Position numbers and translations under genes: made by a program. 64,000 nucleotides of DNA from Thermus amyloliquefaciens (GTDB lineage Bacteria; Deinococcota; Deinococci; Deinococcales; Thermaceae): positions 1,426,001 through 1,490,000 of the forward strand of contig NZ_JQMV01000003.1 of NCBI RefSeq assembly GCF_000744885.1, in the 5' to 3' direction. Each line of letters opens with the position of its first letter. Within the stretch, counting starts at the first letter, position 1. The notes under the pieces were generated by a model. That model made no database searches and was not told the DNA's origin. It was given only the letters and a program-made list of their open reading frames with translations. Below are positions 40,913-49,092 of the stretch, piece by piece.

Positions 40913-42363
40913 CCCTGGAGGAGCTTTTCGCCCCCTATGGCCTAAAGGCCCCGCCCCGTAGGGTCCTGGGCCTCACCCTGGACTCGAGGCGGGTGGAGCC
41001 GGGCTTTGTCTTCGTGGCCGTGCCGGGGGTGCCCCTACCCCACCGCAAACCCTTGGACGGGCACGCCTTTATCCCGGAGGCCCTGGGGCGGGGGGCCATC
41101 GCCGTGGTGGGGGAGAGGGCCTTGAGCCTTCCCGTTCCCTACCTGCAGGTGGCGGACGCCCGCCAGGCCCTGGCGGAACTCTCCCGGCGGTTTCACGGGG
41201 AGCCCGACCGGAGGCTACAGCTTTTCGGGGTCACCGGATCCAAGGGCAAGAGCACCACGGCAAGCCTCCTCCACCACCTCCTGCAAGCCGGGGGCAAGCA
41301 GGCGGCCCTCCTCTCCACCGTGGCCCTGAGGCTGGGGGAGGAGGCCCACCCCCCCTTTGGCCACTTCACCACCCCCGAGGCCCCCGAGGTGTACGGGTTT
41401 TTACGGGAGGCCGCGGAGAGGGGGCTTGTGGCTGCGGTCTTGGAGGTCTCCAGCCACGCCCTGGCCCTGAAGCGGGTGGAGGGGCTTTCCTACCGCATCG
41501 GGGTCTTCGTGAGCTTCTACCCCGACGACCACCTGGACCTCCACGGCACCCCGGAGGCCTACTTCGGGGCCAAGGCCCTATTGGTGGAGCGCTCGGAGCT
41601 TGCGGTCTTGAGCACCGCCCTTCCCCACCTGGAGCGCCTCAAGGCGCGGCCCCACCTCCTCTTCGGGCCCGGGGGGGAGGTCGTTGGGGAGGGCTTACGG
41701 GAGGAGGCGGAAGGCCTCCGCTTCACCCTCCGCACCCCCTGGGGCTCGGGGGAGGCCTATCTGCCCATGCTGGGGGGGTACAACCTGGATAACGCCCTGG
41801 CCGCAAGCGCCGCCGCCTTGGCCCATGGGCTTCCCCTGGAAAGGGTGCTGGAGGGCCTCGCCACCTTCCCCGGGGTCCCGGGGCGGATGGAGGCGGTGCA
41901 GAAGGAGCCCTTCCGGGTGGTCATTGACTTCGCCCACACGGGAAAAAGCCTGGAGGAGGCCCTAAGGACCCTACGGGCCACCACCCGGGGAAGGCTTCTT
42001 CTGGTGGTGGGGGCCGCGGGGGAACGGGACCCCAGGAGGCGGGAGGACATCGGGCGGGTGGCGGCGAGGCTTGCCGACAAGGCCTTTTTCACGGAGGAGG
42101 ACCACCGCACGGAGGACCTCAGGGCCATCCTCCACGCCATGGCCGAGGCGGCCGCACGGGAGGGGGGCACCTACGAGCTGGTGCCCGACCGCAAGGAGGC
42201 CATCCTCCGCGCCCTCTCCGAGGCCCGGGAGGGGGACACGGTGCTCCTTGCCGGCAAGGGGCACGAGCGCACCCTGGAACGGGGCACCCTGGCCCTGCCC
42301 TGGGACGAAAGGGCGGTGGCCCTGGAAGGGCTTAAGGCCCTGGGCCTTGGTACCGAGGCGTAG
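40909..42363 (+). CDS. murE: UDP-MurNAc-tripeptide synthetase
   Basis: A 484-residue Mur ligase that adds the third residue of the peptidoglycan stem peptide. The ATP site is GVTGSKGKSTTASLLHHLL (near 108-126); EVSSHALALKRVEG, YPDDHLDLHG and GGYNLDNALAA follow. Where meso-diaminopimelate-adding enzymes have DNPR, this protein has EEDHRTED, consistent with the L-ornithine wall of Thermus and a different amino acid. Start ATG 40909 overlaps the kinase stop. Convergent with trmFO across a palindromic repeat. Confidence 0.93.
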   Translation: MTLEELFAPYGLKAPPRRVLGLTLDSRRVEPGFVFVAVPGVPLPHRKPLDGHAFIPEALGRGAIAVVGERALSLPVPYLQVADARQALAELSRRFHGEPDRRLQLFGVTGSKGKSTTASLLHHLLQAGGKQAALLSTVALRLGEEAHPPFGHFTTPEAPEVYGFLREAAERGLVAAVLEVSSHALALKRVEGLSYRIGVFVSFYPDDHLDLHGTPEAYFGAKALLVERSELAVLSTALPHLERLKARPHLLFGPGGEVVGEGLREEAEGLRFTLRTPWGSGEAYLPMLGGYNLDNALAASAAALAHGLPLERVLEGLATFPGVPGRMEAVQKEPFRVVIDFAHTGKSLEEALRTLRATTRGRLLLVVGAAGERDPRRREDIGRVAARLADKAFFTEEDHRTEDLRAILHAMAEAAAREGGTYELVPDRKEAILRALSEAREGDTVLLAGKGHERTLERGTLALPWDERAVALEGLKALGLGTEA

Positions 42364-42364
42364 G

Positions 42365-42468
42365 GGTTGCCGCAAGATACGGGCCTAGCCCGGGAGCCAT
42401 AGCCGGGAAATAAAGGGCATGCGCAGGGCTTTTCTGGGGCCCCCGTCGTGGCGCAAGCCACGACGGGG
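42365..42468 (-). repeat. Palindromic intergenic repeat, copy C
   Basis: The longest copy. GGTTGCCGCAA at 42365, AAATAAAGGGC, TTTCTGGGG, then the perfect palindrome CCCCGTCGTGGC-GCAA-GCCACGACGGGG (42441-42468). It fills the gap between the convergent murE and trmFO genes and could act as a terminator for both. Confidence 0.8.
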
Positions 42469-42471
42469 CTC

Positions 42472-43784
42472 TTAGATGGCGGCCAGCAGCCCTAGGGAAG
42501 CCACCCACGCCTCAAAGGCCCTGAGGCCCCTTTGGTACATGGCCTCCCGCTTCTCCTTCTTGGCCATCCTTCCCTCCACGGGAGGCACCAGCCCCCAGTT
42601 GGCGTACATGGGCTGGAAGCCCTGGGGGTTGGCGGTGGCCAGGAAGCGGACCAACCCCCCAAGGAGGCTCTCCTCCGGCGGGGCCACGGGCTCCAGCCCC
42701 CGGTAGCGCCGGGCGGCGTTGAGGCCCGCCAGGAATCCCGTGGCGGCGCTTTCCAAGTAGCCCTCCACCCCCGCCAAGACCCCGGCGGCAAAAAGGCCTT
42801 CCTCCTCCTTGAACTCCAAGGTCTCCCGCAGGAGAAGAGGGGCGTTCAGGTAGGTGTTCCGGTGCATCACCCCGTAGCGAACGATCTCGGCGTTTTCCAA
42901 GCCCGGGATCATCCGGATGAGCCGCTTCTGCTCGGGCCACTTGAGCCCGGTCTGGAAGCCCACCAGGCTCCACATCCGCCCCGCCTTGTCCTCCTGGCGG
43001 AGCTGCACCACGGCGAAGGGTTCCTTCCCGGTCCTCGGGTCCTTGAGGCCCACGGGCTTCATGGGGCCGAAGAGAAGGGTTTGGTAGCCCCTCCTTCCCA
43101 GCTCCTCCACCGGCACGCAGGCCTCAAAGAAGGCCCGTTTCTCCCACTCGTGGGGGGTGTGTTCCTCCGCCTCGAGGAGGGCCTGGTAGAACCGCCGGTA
43201 CTCCTCCTCGGTCAGGGGGCAGTTGAGGTAGTCCGCCTCCTGCCCGTAGCGCCCCGCGCGGAAGCACTTGGTGAGGTCAATGCTCTCGTAGAGGACGATG
43301 GGGCTTGCGGCATCAAAGTAGCTCAGGAAGTGGTCGCCAAACCGGCGGCGTATGGCCTGGGAAAGGGCATCGGAGGTGAGGGGGCCCGTGGCCAGGATGG
43401 CCAGGCCCCTAGGCACCTCCGCCACCTCCTCCCGCACCACCTCCACCAAGGGATGCCGGGAAAGCCTCTCCGTGATGTACTGGCTAAACTCCTCCCGATC
43501 CACCGCCAAGGCCCCCCCGCGGGCACCCGGGCCCGGAAGGCCGCCTCCATGATGAGGCTCCCCGCCCGGCGCATCTCCGCCTGCAAGAGCCCCTTGGCGT
43601 TCGTGGGCCCCTCGCCCCCCAAGGAGTTGGAGCAGACGATCTCCGCCAGCCGCCCCGTGGCGTGGGCCGGGGTCATCTTCTTCGGGCGCATCTCAAAAAG
43701 GCGCACGGGCACCCCAAGCCGCGCCAGGGTCCAGGCGGCCTCGCTCCCCGCGAGGCCCCCGCCCACCACCGTTACCCGTTCCAT
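42472..43784 (-). pseudogene. trmFO: trmFO, folate-dependent tRNA (m5U54) methyltransferase, with one-base frameshift
   Basis: TrmFO makes 5-methyluridine-54 in tRNA with methylene-tetrahydrofolate and FAD. The first part (from ATG 43784) reads [20 protein letters not shown], then [17 protein letters not shown] and [10 protein letters not shown]. The frame then breaks, and from about 43510 the rest continues in another frame ([20 protein letters not shown] to the end). The break is in a run of seven G (43512-43518, minus strand) where eight would restore a 437-residue protein. Everything else looks intact. It is a slippage site, a fresh lesion or a sequence error. Leaderless -10: TAGCAT, seven bases before ATG. 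Confidence 0.85.
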
Positions 43785-43834
43785 CCTTTAGATGCTACCA
43801 TCCAGCTGCCCTTGGGAAAAGGGCCGCCAGTGGG

Positions 43835-43840
43835 TAGAAT
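43835..43840 (+). promoter_or_regulatory. -10 box of a leaderless transcript upstream of hisF
   Basis: TAGAAT ends six bases before the ATG at 43847, in the gap to the divergent trmFO start. Confidence 0.5.
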
Positions 43841-43846
43841 GGCCCT

Positions 43847-44089
43847 ATGGCGGTGCGGCCCCGGTTGGCAAAGACCTTAGCCCTTTCGGCCCTTTTGCCG
43901 GAAGCCCGCCGAGGGTTACCGGAAGGCGAGGACTACCAGATGGCCCCCATCGCCCATGAGCACAAAAGGCTACCGGACGGGCTTCCCCAGGCCTTGGCCA
44001 GCCGCGCCCACCTCCGCCCCCTTTGCCCCTTCGGCGAAGGGATCACCCCCCTTCCTGGGGCGGAACCCCTCTGGACCCCTCCCCTATGA
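43847..44089 (+). CDS. Small protein encoded before hisF (unknown)
   Basis: An 80-codon frame with Thermus-like codon use. ATG 43847 lies six bases after a TAGAAT box and the stop overlaps the hisF ATG (ATGA), both signs of a real, translated frame coupled to hisF. The protein ([20 protein letters not shown] start) has no recognised domain, signal peptide or membrane segment and is proline-rich at its end. It may be a real small protein or only a translated leader that delivers ribosomes to hisF. Confidence 0.5.
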   Translation: MAVRPRLAKTLALSALLPEARRGLPEGEDYQMAPIAHEHKRLPDGLPQALASRAHLRPLCPFGEGITPLPGAEPLWTPPL

Positions 44090-44844
44090 GCCTGGCCAAG
44101 CGCATCATCCCCTGCCTGGACGTCCACGCGGGCCGCGTGGTGAAGGGGGTGAACTTCGTAAACCTCAAGGACGCGGGGGACCCAGTGGAGGCGGCAAGGG
44201 CCTACGACGAGGCCGGCGCCGACGAGCTGGTCTTCCTGGACATCTCCGCCACCCACGAGGAGCGGGCCATCCTCCTGGAGGTGGTGGCCCAGGTGGCGGA
44301 AAGGGTCTTCATCCCCCTAACCGTGGGGGGCGGGGTACGCAGCCTGGAGGACGCCCGGCGGCTTCTTCTGGCCGGGGCCGACAAGGTGAGCGTGAACTCG
44401 GCGGCGGTGCGGCGCCCTGAGCTCCTGGCGGAGCTCGCGGACCACTTCGGCGCCCAGGCGGTGGTCTTGGCCATTGACGCCCGCTGGAAGGGGGATTTCC
44501 CCGAGGTCTACATCGCCGGGGGGCGGATCCCCACGGGGTTGCACGCGGTGGAATGGGCGGTGCGGGGGGCGGAGCTGGGCGCTGGGGAGATCCTCCTCAC
44601 CAGCATGGACCGGGACGGCACCAAGGAGGGCTACGACCTCAGGCTCACCCAGCAGGTGGCCGAGGCGGTGAAGGTGCCCGTGATCGCCAGCGGGGGGGCG
44701 GGGCGGAAGGAGCATTTCCTGCAGGCCTTCGCCGCCGGGGCCGAGGCTGCCTTGGCCGCCAGTGTCTTCCACTTCGGGGAGATCCCCATCCCCGAGCTCA
44801 AAGCCTACCTGGCGGAAAAGGGCGTGCACGTGCGCTTAGACTAA
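44086..44844 (+). CDS. hisF: Imidazole glycerol phosphate synthase, cyclase subunit
   Basis: A 252-residue (beta/alpha)8 barrel that closes the imidazole ring in histidine synthesis, partner of His[19 protein letters not shown] (catalytic Asp near residue 11), [29 protein letters not shown] and [15 protein letters not shown] (second catalytic Asp near 130) are diagnostic. ATG 44086 overlaps the stop of the small upstream frame. hisH is not in the window; hisIE follows. Confidence 0.96.
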   Translation: MSLAKRIIPCLDVHAGRVVKGVNFVNLKDAGDPVEAARAYDEAGADELVFLDISATHEERAILLEVVAQVAERVFIPLTVGGGVRSLEDARRLLLAGADKVSVNSAAVRRPELLAELADHFGAQAVVLAIDARWKGDFPEVYIAGGRIPTGLHAVEWAVRGAELGAGEILLTSMDRDGTKEGYDLRLTQQVAEAVKVPVIASGGAGRKEHFLQAFAAGAEAALAASVFHFGEIPIPELKAYLAEKGVHVRLD

Positions 44845-44849
44845 GGCCT

Positions 44850-45491
44850 ATGGACCTGAGCGCGGTGCGCTTTGACGAACGGGGCCTCGTCCCGGTGGTG
44901 GTGCAAGACGCCCGCACCGGGGAGGTCCTGACCTTGGCCTACGCCAACCTCGAGGCCCTGGAGGAAACCCTAAGGACGAGGCAGAGCACCTTCTTTAGCC
45001 GCAGCCGCCAGGCCCTCTGGCGCAAGGGGGAGACCTCGGGGCACACCCAGGAGGTGGTGGAGGTGCTGCTGGACTGCGACGGCGATGCCGTGGTCTACCG
45101 GGTGATCCCCCGGGGCCCCGCCTGCCACACCGGGGAGCGCACCTGCTTCCACCGCCCCCTCCTCCCCGGGACCCCCGGCCTGGGCTTCGTGCTGGGCCAG
45201 GTTTACGCCACCATCCAGGAGCGCCTTAAGACCCTTCCCGAGGGGAGCTACGTGGCCAGGCTCCACCGGGAAGGGCTGGACCGCATCCTGAAGAAGATCG
45301 GGGAGGAGGCGGGGGAACTCATCATCGCCGCCAAGAACCAAAACCCGGAGGAGGTGCGCTGGGAGGCCGCCGATCTCCTTTTCCACCTCCTCCTGGTCCT
45401 GGCGGAAATGGGGCTGGAGCCGGGGGATCTGGCCCAGACCCTCTGGGCGCGCCATAAGCCTTCCGCCTCCGAAGCCCCGCCAAGCGGCTAA
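44850..45491 (+). CDS. hisIE: Bifunctional phosphoribosyl-AMP cyclohydrolase / phosphoribosyl-ATP pyrophosphatase
   Basis: A 213-residue fusion catalysing steps 2 and 3 of histidine synthesis. The HisI half (1-~110) has [12 protein letters not shown] and [12 protein letters not shown], the zinc and magnesium ligands. The HisE half (~125-213) has [15 protein letters not shown] and [14 protein letters not shown], an MazG-like helical pyrophosphatase. It starts five bases after hisF. A 109-bp gap to glpX holds the glpX promoter. Confidence 0.95.
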   Translation: MDLSAVRFDERGLVPVVVQDARTGEVLTLAYANLEALEETLRTRQSTFFSRSRQALWRKGETSGHTQEVVEVLLDCDGDAVVYRVIPRGPACHTGERTCFHRPLLPGTPGLGFVLGQVYATIQERLKTLPEGSYVARLHREGLDRILKKIGEEAGELIIAAKNQNPEEVRWEAADLLFHLLLVLAEMGLEPGDLAQTLWARHKPSASEAPPSG

Positions 45492-45588
45492 GGGCCCCAT
45501 CCTGGCTTACGCCGCCACGGGGGCCGCCGCCCTTTCGGGAAGGGCCTTGCCCGTGGGCCACCCGGCCTATTCCGCCGAGGGCACCCCT

Positions 45589-45594
45589 TATGAT
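45589..45594 (+). promoter_or_regulatory. -10 box of a leaderless transcript (glpX)
   Basis: TATGAT ends six bases before ATG 45601. Confidence 0.55.
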
Positions 45595-45600
45595 GGAAGC

Positions 45601-46569
45601 ATGGAAATCGAGCGCCGGTTGGTCCTCGAGGTGGTGCGGGTCACGGAGCAGGCGGCCTTGGCCGCCAGCCGCTATGCGGGCAAGGGGGACAAGGAGGCCG
45701 TGGACGAGGCGGGCACCGAGGCCATGCGCCGGGTGCTGAACGAGCTTCCCATACGGGGCACGGTGGTGATCGGCGAAGGGGAGATGGACGAGGCCCCCAT
45801 GCTCTACATCGGGGAGGTCCTGGGCCAAGGGGGTGCGGAGGTGGACATCGCCGTGGACCCGGTGGAGGGCACCACCACCGCCGCCAAGGGCCTCCCCAAC
45901 GCGGTCACCGTGATCGCCTTGAGCGAGAGGGGGGGCCTTTTCCACGCCCCCGACATGTACATGGAAAAGCTCATCGTCCCCCCGCCCGCCGCCGGGCTCG
46001 TGGACCTCACCTGGCCCGTTTCTGCCAACCTGAAGGCCCTGGCCCTGGCCCTGCAACGCGCCGTGGAGGACCTGGTGATCGTGGTTCTGGACCGCCCCCG
46101 CCACGAGCGGCTCATCCGGGAGATCCGGGAGGCGGGGGCCCGGGTGAAGCTCATCTCCGACGGGGACGTGATCGCCGCCCTGGCCGCCGCCATAAGGGGC
46201 ACGGGGGTGCATGCGGTGATGGGCATCGGCGGGGCCCCGGAAGGCGTCCTGGCCGCCGCCGCCCTGAAGTGCCTGGGCGGGGAGATCCAGGCCCGCTTCA
46301 CCCCGCAAAACGAGGAGGAGCGGGCCCGGCTTAGGGCCATGGGCGGGGACGAGAACCGCATCTACCGCACCGAGGACCTGGCCCCGGGCAAGGAGATCGT
46401 CTTCGCCGCCACCGGCATCACCGACGGGGACATCCTCCAGGGGGTGCGCTTCTTTGGGGGTGGGGCCCGGACCCATTCCATCGTCCTCGGCCACGCCACC
46501 CGCACCGTGCGGTTTATTGACTCCATCCACCTCTTTGAAACCGGAGCCCGGGTCACCATCCGCGTGTAG
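45601..46569 (+). CDS. glpX: Fructose-1,6-bisphosphatase, class II
   Basis: A 322-residue gluconeogenic phosphatase of the lithium-sensitive GlpX family. Metal motifs are [16 protein letters not shown] (near 60-75) and [16 protein letters not shown] (near 83-98). [10 protein letters not shown] and [15 protein letters not shown] follow. The start ATG 45601 matches the family N-terminus and the -10 spacing; the frame is open 18 codons further upstream without support. The TAG stop forms part of the -10 box of nrdJ. Confidence 0.94.
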   Translation: MEIERRLVLEVVRVTEQAALAASRYAGKGDKEAVDEAGTEAMRRVLNELPIRGTVVIGEGEMDEAPMLYIGEVLGQGGAEVDIAVDPVEGTTTAAKGLPNAVTVIALSERGGLFHAPDMYMEKLIVPPPAAGLVDLTWPVSANLKALALALQRAVEDLVIVVLDRPRHERLIREIREAGARVKLISDGDVIAALAAAIRGTGVHAVMGIGGAPEGVLAAAALKCLGGEIQARFTPQNEEERARLRAMGGDENRIYRTEDLAPGKEIVFAATGITDGDILQGVRFFGGGARTHSIVLGHATRTVRFIDSIHLFETGARVTIRV

Positions 46570-46572
46570 ACT
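46567..46572 (+). promoter_or_regulatory. -10 box of a leaderless transcript (nrdJ)
   Basis: TAGACT begins with the glpX stop codon and ends six bases before the GTG at 46579. Confidence 0.5.
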
Positions 46573-46578
46573 GAGGGC

Positions 46579-48342
46579 GTGCCCCGGCACGCCTACGCCG
46601 AGGAAGAAGCCCTGAGGGCCGCCCTGGATTTCTTCGGGGGGGATGAGCTCAGGGCCTCGGTCTTTCTGAACCGCTACGCCCTCCGCGACCCCGAGGGGAG
46701 GATCCTCGAGGCCACCCCGGAGGAGATGTGGCAGCGACTGGCCCAAGGGGCCGCCCGGGTGGAAAGGGGAGCCAAGCGGGAGTTTTTGTGGCTCTTCTCC
46801 GGCTTCCGCTTCGTCCCCGGGGGGAGGATCCTCTTTGGCCTAGGAAACTGGCGCCGGTCCACCCTCTTCAACTGCTACTACATCCCCATCCGGGAGGACT
46901 CCGTGAGGGGCATCACCCGCTTCCTGGACGAGGCCGCCCGCACCTTCGCCTACGGGGGTGGGGTGGGCACCAACGCCGACGTCCTAAGGCCCAAGGGGGC
47001 CAAGGTGGGGAACGCCGGGGTGGAAAGCTCGGGGGCGGTGAGCTTCATGGAGCTCTTCTCCACCCTGGCCGGGGTCATGGGGGCAAGCGGGGGCCGGCGG
47101 GGCGCCCTCATGCTCACCTTCTCCGACCGCCACCCCGACCTCCTGGCCTTTCTCCAGGCCAAAACCGACCCCGAGCGGAGCCGGGTGCGCCACGCCAACC
47201 TCTCCCTCAGGGCCACGGACGCCTTTTTGGAGGCCGCCCTGGCCGACGAGCCCTGGACGCTTTCCTTTACCACGCCCCGGGAGCGTATAACCCGCACCCT
47301 CCGGGCCAAGGAAGCCTGGGACCTGCTGGTGGAAGCCGCCTGGGCCAGCGCCGAACCCGGCCTCCTCTTCTGGGACCGGGTGAGAAGCTGGGCCACGGCC
47401 CAGTACGGGGGGATGGAGGTGGAGGGGGTCAACGTGTGCGGGGAAGTCCCCATGGAACCCTACGGGGCCTGCAACCTGGGAAGCCTCAACCTGGCGGCCT
47501 TCGTGCGGGAGCCCTTCACGGAAAAGGCGTGGCTGGACTGGAGAGGGTTGGAGGAGGCCACCCGTCTGGCGGTGCGCTTCTTGGACGCGGTGGTGGACCT
47601 GGGCAAAAACCGCCACCCCCTCCGCCCGCAAAAGGAGGCCTCCCTGAAAAGCCGCCGCATCGGCCTCGGGGTCATGGGCCTGGCGGACGCCTTCGCCATG
47701 CTCGGGCTTCCCTACGGCTCCGAGGAAAGCCTAAGGTTTGCCGAGGCGGTGATGCGCCGCATCAAGGAAACCGCCTACTGGGAAAGCGCCCACCTGGCGA
47801 GGCAAAGGGGTTCCTTCCCGGCCTTTGATCCCAGGAAGCACCTGGAAAGCCCCTTCATCCAAGCCCTTCCTGAGGCCCTCATCCGGGCCATAGAAAAGGG
47901 CCTGAGGAACGCCGCCCTCCTCTCCATCGCCCCCACGGGCTCCATCTCCATCCTGGCGGGGGTCACGAGCGGCATAGAGCCCATCTTCGCCCTCACCTAC
48001 CTGCGCCACGCCGGGGGGCAGGTGTTCCTGGCGGAGCACCCCCTCCTCCAGCGTTACCGCAAGGAGCGGGGCGGGGAGATACCCGATTGGCCCACCGCCC
48101 ACGCCGTGGACCCCTTCCAGCGGGTGCGGCTCCAAGCCGCCCTCCAGCGCCACGTGGACCAAAGCATCTCCTCCACGGTGAACCTGCCCCGGGAAACCCC
48201 CAAGGAGGTGGTGGAAAGGCTCTTCCTCACCGCCTGGAAGGAGGGGTGCAAGGGGATCACCGTCTTCCGGGAGGGAAGCCGGGAGGAGGTCATCGAACCC
48301 CTGCCCCCGGTGGGGGTTTGCACCTTCTGCCAGACGGCATGA
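46579..48342 (+). CDS. nrdJ: Adenosylcobalamin-dependent ribonucleotide reductase
   Basis: A class II ribonucleotide reductase of 587 residues that makes deoxynucleotides with a B12-derived radical. STLFNCYYIP holds the first redox Cys. NVCGEVPMEPYGACNLGSLNL carries the Cys-Glu-Cys active-site set (near 290-300). APTGSISILAGVTSGIEPIF is the family loop. The C-terminal CTFC pair would shuttle electrons. It is short compared with many NrdJ proteins, as no ATP-cone is present. The GTG start follows a leaderless -10, and the stop overlaps the DUF58 start (ATGA). Confidence 0.92.
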   Translation: MPRHAYAEEEALRAALDFFGGDELRASVFLNRYALRDPEGRILEATPEEMWQRLAQGAARVERGAKREFLWLFSGFRFVPGGRILFGLGNWRRSTLFNCYYIPIREDSVRGITRFLDEAARTFAYGGGVGTNADVLRPKGAKVGNAGVESSGAVSFMELFSTLAGVMGASGGRRGALMLTFSDRHPDLLAFLQAKTDPERSRVRHANLSLRATDAFLEAALADEPWTLSFTTPRERITRTLRAKEAWDLLVEAAWASAEPGLLFWDRVRSWATAQYGGMEVEGVNVCGEVPMEPYGACNLGSLNLAAFVREPFTEKAWLDWRGLEEATRLAVRFLDAVVDLGKNRHPLRPQKEASLKSRRIGLGVMGLADAFAMLGLPYGSEESLRFAEAVMRRIKETAYWESAHLARQRGSFPAFDPRKHLESPFIQALPEALIRAIEKGLRNAALLSIAPTGSISILAGVTSGIEPIFALTYLRHAGGQVFLAEHPLLQRYRKERGGEIPDWPTAHAVDPFQRVRLQAALQRHVDQSISSTVNLPRETPKEVVERLFLTAWKEGCKGITVFREGSREEVIEPLPPVGVCTFCQTA

Positions 48343-49013
48343 CCCGCTACCGCATCGCCACCCAACCCTACCTCCCCTACCCCGGGGAACGCCTGGCCCG
48401 CAGGAAGGGCCTGGGGGGTGAGTTTTACGAGCTCCGCCCCTACGCCCCGGGGGACGAGGTCAGGCGGGTGCACTGGCGGGCCTACGCCAAGACGGGAAGG
48501 CTCTACACCCGGGTGGAGACCGCCCCCAGGAGGAGCCGGTTCCGCATCCACCTGGACGAAAGCCCCAGCATGCGCCTCCACGGGAAGCTGGCCTACGGGG
48601 AGGAGGTGGCCAGGCTTCTTTTGAAACTCGCCCGCCAGGAGGACGCCTCCGCCCGGATGGACCGGGGCCGGCCCGAGGCCTTCCGCCGCGGCCCGGGGGT
48701 TCTCCTCCTCATCACCGATGGCCTAGATCCCCTTCCCTGGCCGAAAATCCTCCCCCGCCGGGCGATCCTGATCCAGATCCTGGCGCCCGTGGAGATATCC
48801 CCACCCCTCCAGGAGGTCCTCCTAAGGGACGTGGAAACCGGGGAAACCCTCCCCGCGGGGCCCGAGGAGGCGAGGGCCTACCGGGAAGCCCTGGAGGCCC
48901 ACCTAAAAGCCCTCCGCCTCCTGGCCCTCCTCCGGGGCCGCTACGCCCTTTTGAAGGTGGGCGAACCCCCCTTGCCCGCCCTTCTGCGGCAGGGTGTGGT
49001 GGAGCCCGTCTAA
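48339..49013 (+). CDS. DUF58-domain protein
   Basis: A 224-residue protein with the DUF58 core RRKGLGGEFYELRPYAPGDEVRRVHWRAYAKTGRLYTR, often found in proteins near MoxR ATPases and von Willebrand-type domains. The following HLDESPSM resembles a MIDAS-like DxSxS site with changes. No transmembrane helix is seen at the N-terminus and no MoxR gene is adjacent. It is translationally coupled to nrdJ, an unusual pairing. Function unknown. Confidence 0.72.
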   Translation: MTRYRIATQPYLPYPGERLARRKGLGGEFYELRPYAPGDEVRRVHWRAYAKTGRLYTRVETAPRRSRFRIHLDESPSMRLHGKLAYGEEVARLLLKLARQEDASARMDRGRPEAFRRGPGVLLLITDGLDPLPWPKILPRRAILIQILAPVEISPPLQEVLLRDVETGETLPAGPEEARAYREALEAHLKALRLLALLRGRYALLKVGEPPLPALLRQGVVEPV

Positions 49014-49014
49014 G

Positions 49015-49056
49015 TACCCCGTCGTGGCTTGCGCCACGACGGGGGCCCCAGAAAGG
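49015..49056 (+). repeat. Palindromic intergenic repeat, copy D
   Basis: TA, then the perfect palindrome CCCCGTCGTGGC-TTGC-GCCACGACGGGG (49017-49044), then GCCCCAGAAAGGC. It lies between convergent genes. The distal GCGGCAACC block of copy E is not present. Confidence 0.8.
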
Positions 49057-49092
49057 CCTTCCCGCCCCTCGGCCACCCCCGCGCGTGGGCCC

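Noticed and set aside
44553-44849. Long N-terminal extension of HisIE inside hisF
   Set aside because: Glycine-rich shadow of hisF; HisIE begins at ATG 44850 with a normal family N-terminus.
48087-48338. N-terminal extension of the DUF58 protein inside nrdJ
   Set aside because: The upstream part is an out-of-frame shadow of nrdJ; ATG 48339 overlaps the nrdJ stop as ATGA.
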